Positions 29,034-30,751 of a DNA stretch of 30,751 nt are shown piece after piece. Position 1 is the stretch's first letter. Each line of letters opens with the position of its first letter. The notes under the pieces are model-generated. The model did no database searches. It was not told where the DNA came from and saw only the letters and a list, made by a program, of their open reading frames with translations. The DNA comes from an uncultured Collinsella sp. (GTDB lineage Bacteria > Actinomycetota > Coriobacteriia > Coriobacteriales > Coriobacteriaceae): contig CATWCP010000012.1 in the NCBI GenBank assembly GCA_958349325.1, positions 1 to 30,751 on the forward strand. Reading direction: 5' to 3'. Both the position numbers and the translations under genes were made by a program.

Positions 29034-30101
29034 ATGCGCGACAAGCTCGAAAAGATCATCAAGGCCTACGAGGAGCTCGAGAAGAAGCTTTCCGACCCGG
29101 CCGTCGCCTCCGATATCAAGGAGTTCACGCGTCTCAACAAGGAATACGCGCACCAGTCCGACCTCATCGCCGCCTCGCGCGAGTACATCGGCGCGCTCGA
29201 TGACATCGAGGCTGCCAAGGAAATGCTGCACGATACCACCGATGCCGATGAGAAGGAGATGCTCCAGATGGACATCTCCGAAAACGAGGCCAAGCTTCCC
29301 CAGCTCGAGGAAGACATCAAGTACATGCTCATCCCGAGCGACCCCAACGACGACAAGAACACCATCGTCGAGATCCGCTCCGCCGCCGGTGGCGACGAGG
29401 CGGCCATCTTCGCCGGCGACCTGTACAAGATGTATCAGCGCTTTTGCGAGTCGCGCGGCTGGAAGACTACCGTGCTCGACTCCAGCCCCAGCGAGGCCGG
29501 TGGCTTTAAGTCCATTGAGTTCAAGGTCGAGGGCGACCGCGTCTACTCCGTTATGAAGTACGAGTCCGGCGTGCACCGTGTCCAGCGCGTCCCCAAGACC
29601 GAGTCCCAGGGCCGCATTCAGACCTCCACGGCTACCGTCGCCGTGCTTCCCGAGGCCGAGGAGATCGACGTCCAGATCAACCAGTCCGACCTGCGCATCG
29701 ACACCTACTGCGCCTCCGGCCCTGGCGGTCAGTGCGTTAACACCACCTACTCCGCCGTGCGCATTACCCATCTGCCCACCAACACCGTGGTGCAGTCGCA
29801 GGAGCAGCGCTCCCAGATCCAGAACCGCGAGGTCTGCATGCAGATGCTGCGTGCCCGTCTGTACGAGATGGAGCTCGAGAAGCAGCAGGCCGAGCTCGGT
29901 GCCGAGCGCCAGAGCCAGATCGGCCATGGCAACCGTTCCGAGAAGATCCGTACCTACAACCAGCCCCAGGACCGCGTGACCGATCACCGCATCGGCTTCA
30001 ACTCCACCTACAACGGCGTCCTTCTGGGCGATCAGCTCGGCACCGTGATCGAGGCACTCGCCGCCGCCGAGCGAGCCGAGAAGCTGGCACAAGCTGTGTA
30101 G
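29034..30101 (+). CDS. prfA: Peptide chain release factor 1
   Basis: The 355-residue protein terminates translation at UAA and UAG. Domain 1 is the helical N-terminus (1-95). Domain 2 has HRVQRVPKTESQGR, the PxT codon-recognition motif in the form PKT. Domain 3 has the catalytic GGQ in SGPGGQCVN, followed by TTYSAVRITHLP, the form seen in actinobacterial RF1 rather than the GAGGQHVNKTDSA of E. coli. The C-terminus has RTYNQPQDRVTDHRIG, which fits RF1. ATG at 29034 follows AAAGGAGTCC. The methyltransferase gene prmC, often next to prfA, is not within the 650 bp downstream. The stop codon begins the second copy of the structured intergenic element. Confidence 0.96.
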   Translation: MRDKLEKIIKAYEELEKKLSDPAVASDIKEFTRLNKEYAHQSDLIAASREYIGALDDIEAAKEMLHDTTDADEKEMLQMDISENEAKLPQLEEDIKYMLIPSDPNDDKNTIVEIRSAAGGDEAAIFAGDLYKMYQRFCESRGWKTTVLDSSPSEAGGFKSIEFKVEGDRVYSVMKYESGVHRVQRVPKTESQGRIQTSTATVAVLPEAEEIDVQINQSDLRIDTYCASGPGGQCVNTTYSAVRITHLPTNTVVQSQEQRSQIQNREVCMQMLRARLYEMELEKQQAELGAERQSQIGHGNRSEKIRTYNQPQDRVTDHRIGFNSTYNGVLLGDQLGTVIEALAAAERAEKLAQAV

Positions 30102-30267
30102 GTTCCGCCGTTCTACCGAACGGCGGACCAGCCGACGCTGCGCGGGCCGCATTTGGACAATCTGACGTTCAACTTCAAGGGCGCGACCAGAAGGTCAGCG
30201 CCCTTTCGTTTCACGTCACCTTGTCTCAAATGCGACCCGCTCGCTGGCATTGTCAAGACATCGGCGT
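30100..30267. repeat. Structured intergenic element, copy B
   Basis: It starts with AGGTTCCGCCG at the prfA stop codon, has an extra CCGCCGTT/AACGGCGG hairpin (30105-30126), an outer stem GGGCCGCATTTGGACAA (30144-30160) with 30221-30238, an inner terminator hairpin (30177-30204) and ends CGCTCGCTGGCATTG...CATCGGCGT. The plan matches copy A at 24162-24313 while the paired bases differ. Confidence 0.6.
30177..30209 (+). terminator. Intrinsic terminator after prfA
   Basis: AAGGGCGC-GACC, loop AGAA, GGTC-A-GCGCCCTT, then TCGTTT. The lower and upper helices are separated by one bulged A. Confidence 0.75.
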
Positions 30268-30285
30268 TATCTTGGTTGGCACTTG

Positions 30286-30373
30286 AATGATCCCTTGGGG
30301 ACGGAGGAAAACGGATCATTCTGCATCGATGCGGTGCCAGTGATCCGTTTTCCTCCGTCCCCTACGGATCATT
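30286..30373. repeat. Inverted pair of GGGGACGGAGG-family repeats
   Basis: One copy on the plus strand (30286-30320) and one on the minus strand (30339-30373) are separated by 18 bp and can form a hairpin of about 35 bp. The arms differ only where CCCTT is replaced by CCGTA and near the loop. Inverted pairs of REP units of this sort are typical of REPIN-like elements. Confidence 0.75.
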
Positions 30374-30751
30374 TTGGGAAATTGCTATGTTGGTTTATTT
30401 GGGCTGACTTGGTAGCCTATGGGCCATTTACCTGCTTAAAGCGTCGGTCGATTACCAAAATAATGCTCAAAAAATCGTCCAAGAAGTCGCGGGGCGATTT
30501 TTGATGGGTCGTGCGTCAAGCGATGTGGCAAGTTCTTGGTTAGATATTGGTCAGTTTTGGGGCAACCTTGCCAAAAGCTTGACGGATGCAGATTTAGACG
30601 TCGACGAATGAACACTTCGATTGCGATTCAAGCAAAATTCTGGGCTGATTCTCGATAATCGCTTCCAATCGTCCCTTGCCGCGTGCCGCCCTCGCGTACA
30701 ATCTGCTCCGACATTCGCGCGCCGTCCGGCGCTTAAGAGGGGAGGGCCCCA
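30374..30751. other. Intergenic end of the window
   Basis: No gene is supported. AAAAAATCG (30469-30477) pairs with CGATTTTT (30495-30502), and TGGCAAG...CTTGCCA forms a loose hairpin near 30526-30573. TACAAT at 30697-30702 could be a -10 box, though the nearest -35-like hexamer (TTGCCG, 30676) gives a short 15-bp spacer. GAGGGGAGGG at the very end looks like a ribosome site for a plus-strand gene starting just outside. Confidence 0.4.

Noticed and set aside
28989..30152. 387-codon open frame on the minus strand
   Set aside because: Antisense to prfA; Leu/Gly/Val/His-rich shadow.

Overview
The window looks like chromosomal DNA from a gut Coriobacteriia actinobacterium, most likely Collinsella or a close relative. 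The evidence is high-GC host genes, strong GGAGG-type ribosome sites with frequent TTG/GTG starts, and short palindromic repeats (cores CAAAGGGGCAGTCCCTTTG and GGGGACGGAGGAAAACGG) scattered between genes. This placement comes from pattern recognition, not a database search.

Layout. 1-263: 5' part of a MarR regulator (minus) with its own promoter/operator. 711-1857: pyridoxamine-type kinase overlapping a TIGR04076-family gene. 2040-3401: an AAA/DUF4143 ATPase behind three direct repeats spaced exactly 33 bp. 3550-3999: low-molecular-weight protein tyrosine phosphatase (minus). 3952-13296: a ~9.3 kb integrative element of visibly lower GC, bounded by a 63-bp perfect direct repeat covering the ribosome site and first 16 codons of the phosphatase, including its catalytic loop. 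The element carries a Tn916-type integrase, a small serine recombinase with a res-like region, an unrecognised TTG-start gene behind a structured AT-rich leader, and envelope-anchored cargo (zinc-ribbon/TM protein, TM coiled-coil protein with a Cys-rich tail, lipoprotein, Ser/Asp-rich TM protein, small zinc-ribbon protein). A diverged third copy of the attachment site lies inside it at 11834-11876, which suggests two elements accreted at one target. A 141-nt multi-helix fold lies upstream of the zinc-ribbon/TM gene. 13315-14685: a second AAA/DUF4143 ATPase (minus), again behind motifs spaced 33 bp. Before the insertion it sat about 33 bp upstream of the phosphatase.

14881-16134: MFS efflux transporter (minus). 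16296-21184: a prenylated-FMN decarboxylase island: an LpdD-like/Nudix (IPP-isomerase-like) fusion, a DASS-type transporter, an LpdC-like UbiD decarboxylase and a UbiX/LpdB flavin prenyltransferase. A MerR regulator follows. The island probably imports and decarboxylates a hydroxylated aromatic acid, with the fusion protein feeding or chaperoning cofactor synthesis. The Nudix half keeps the IPP-isomerase metal ligands but has Ala where the catalytic Cys is expected, so it may instead make dimethylallyl monophosphate for UbiX.

22319-28805: a single-pass membrane protein, a LacX-type aldose epimerase, a complete polar amino-acid ABC importer (lipoprotein, permease, ATPase) and an M20 peptidase whose coding sequence contains an in-frame copy of an intergenic repeat. 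29034-30101: prfA. Two intergenic regions, after the epimerase and after prfA, are diverged copies of one structured element with compensatory changes. No tRNA, rRNA, CRISPR array or cas gene was seen.
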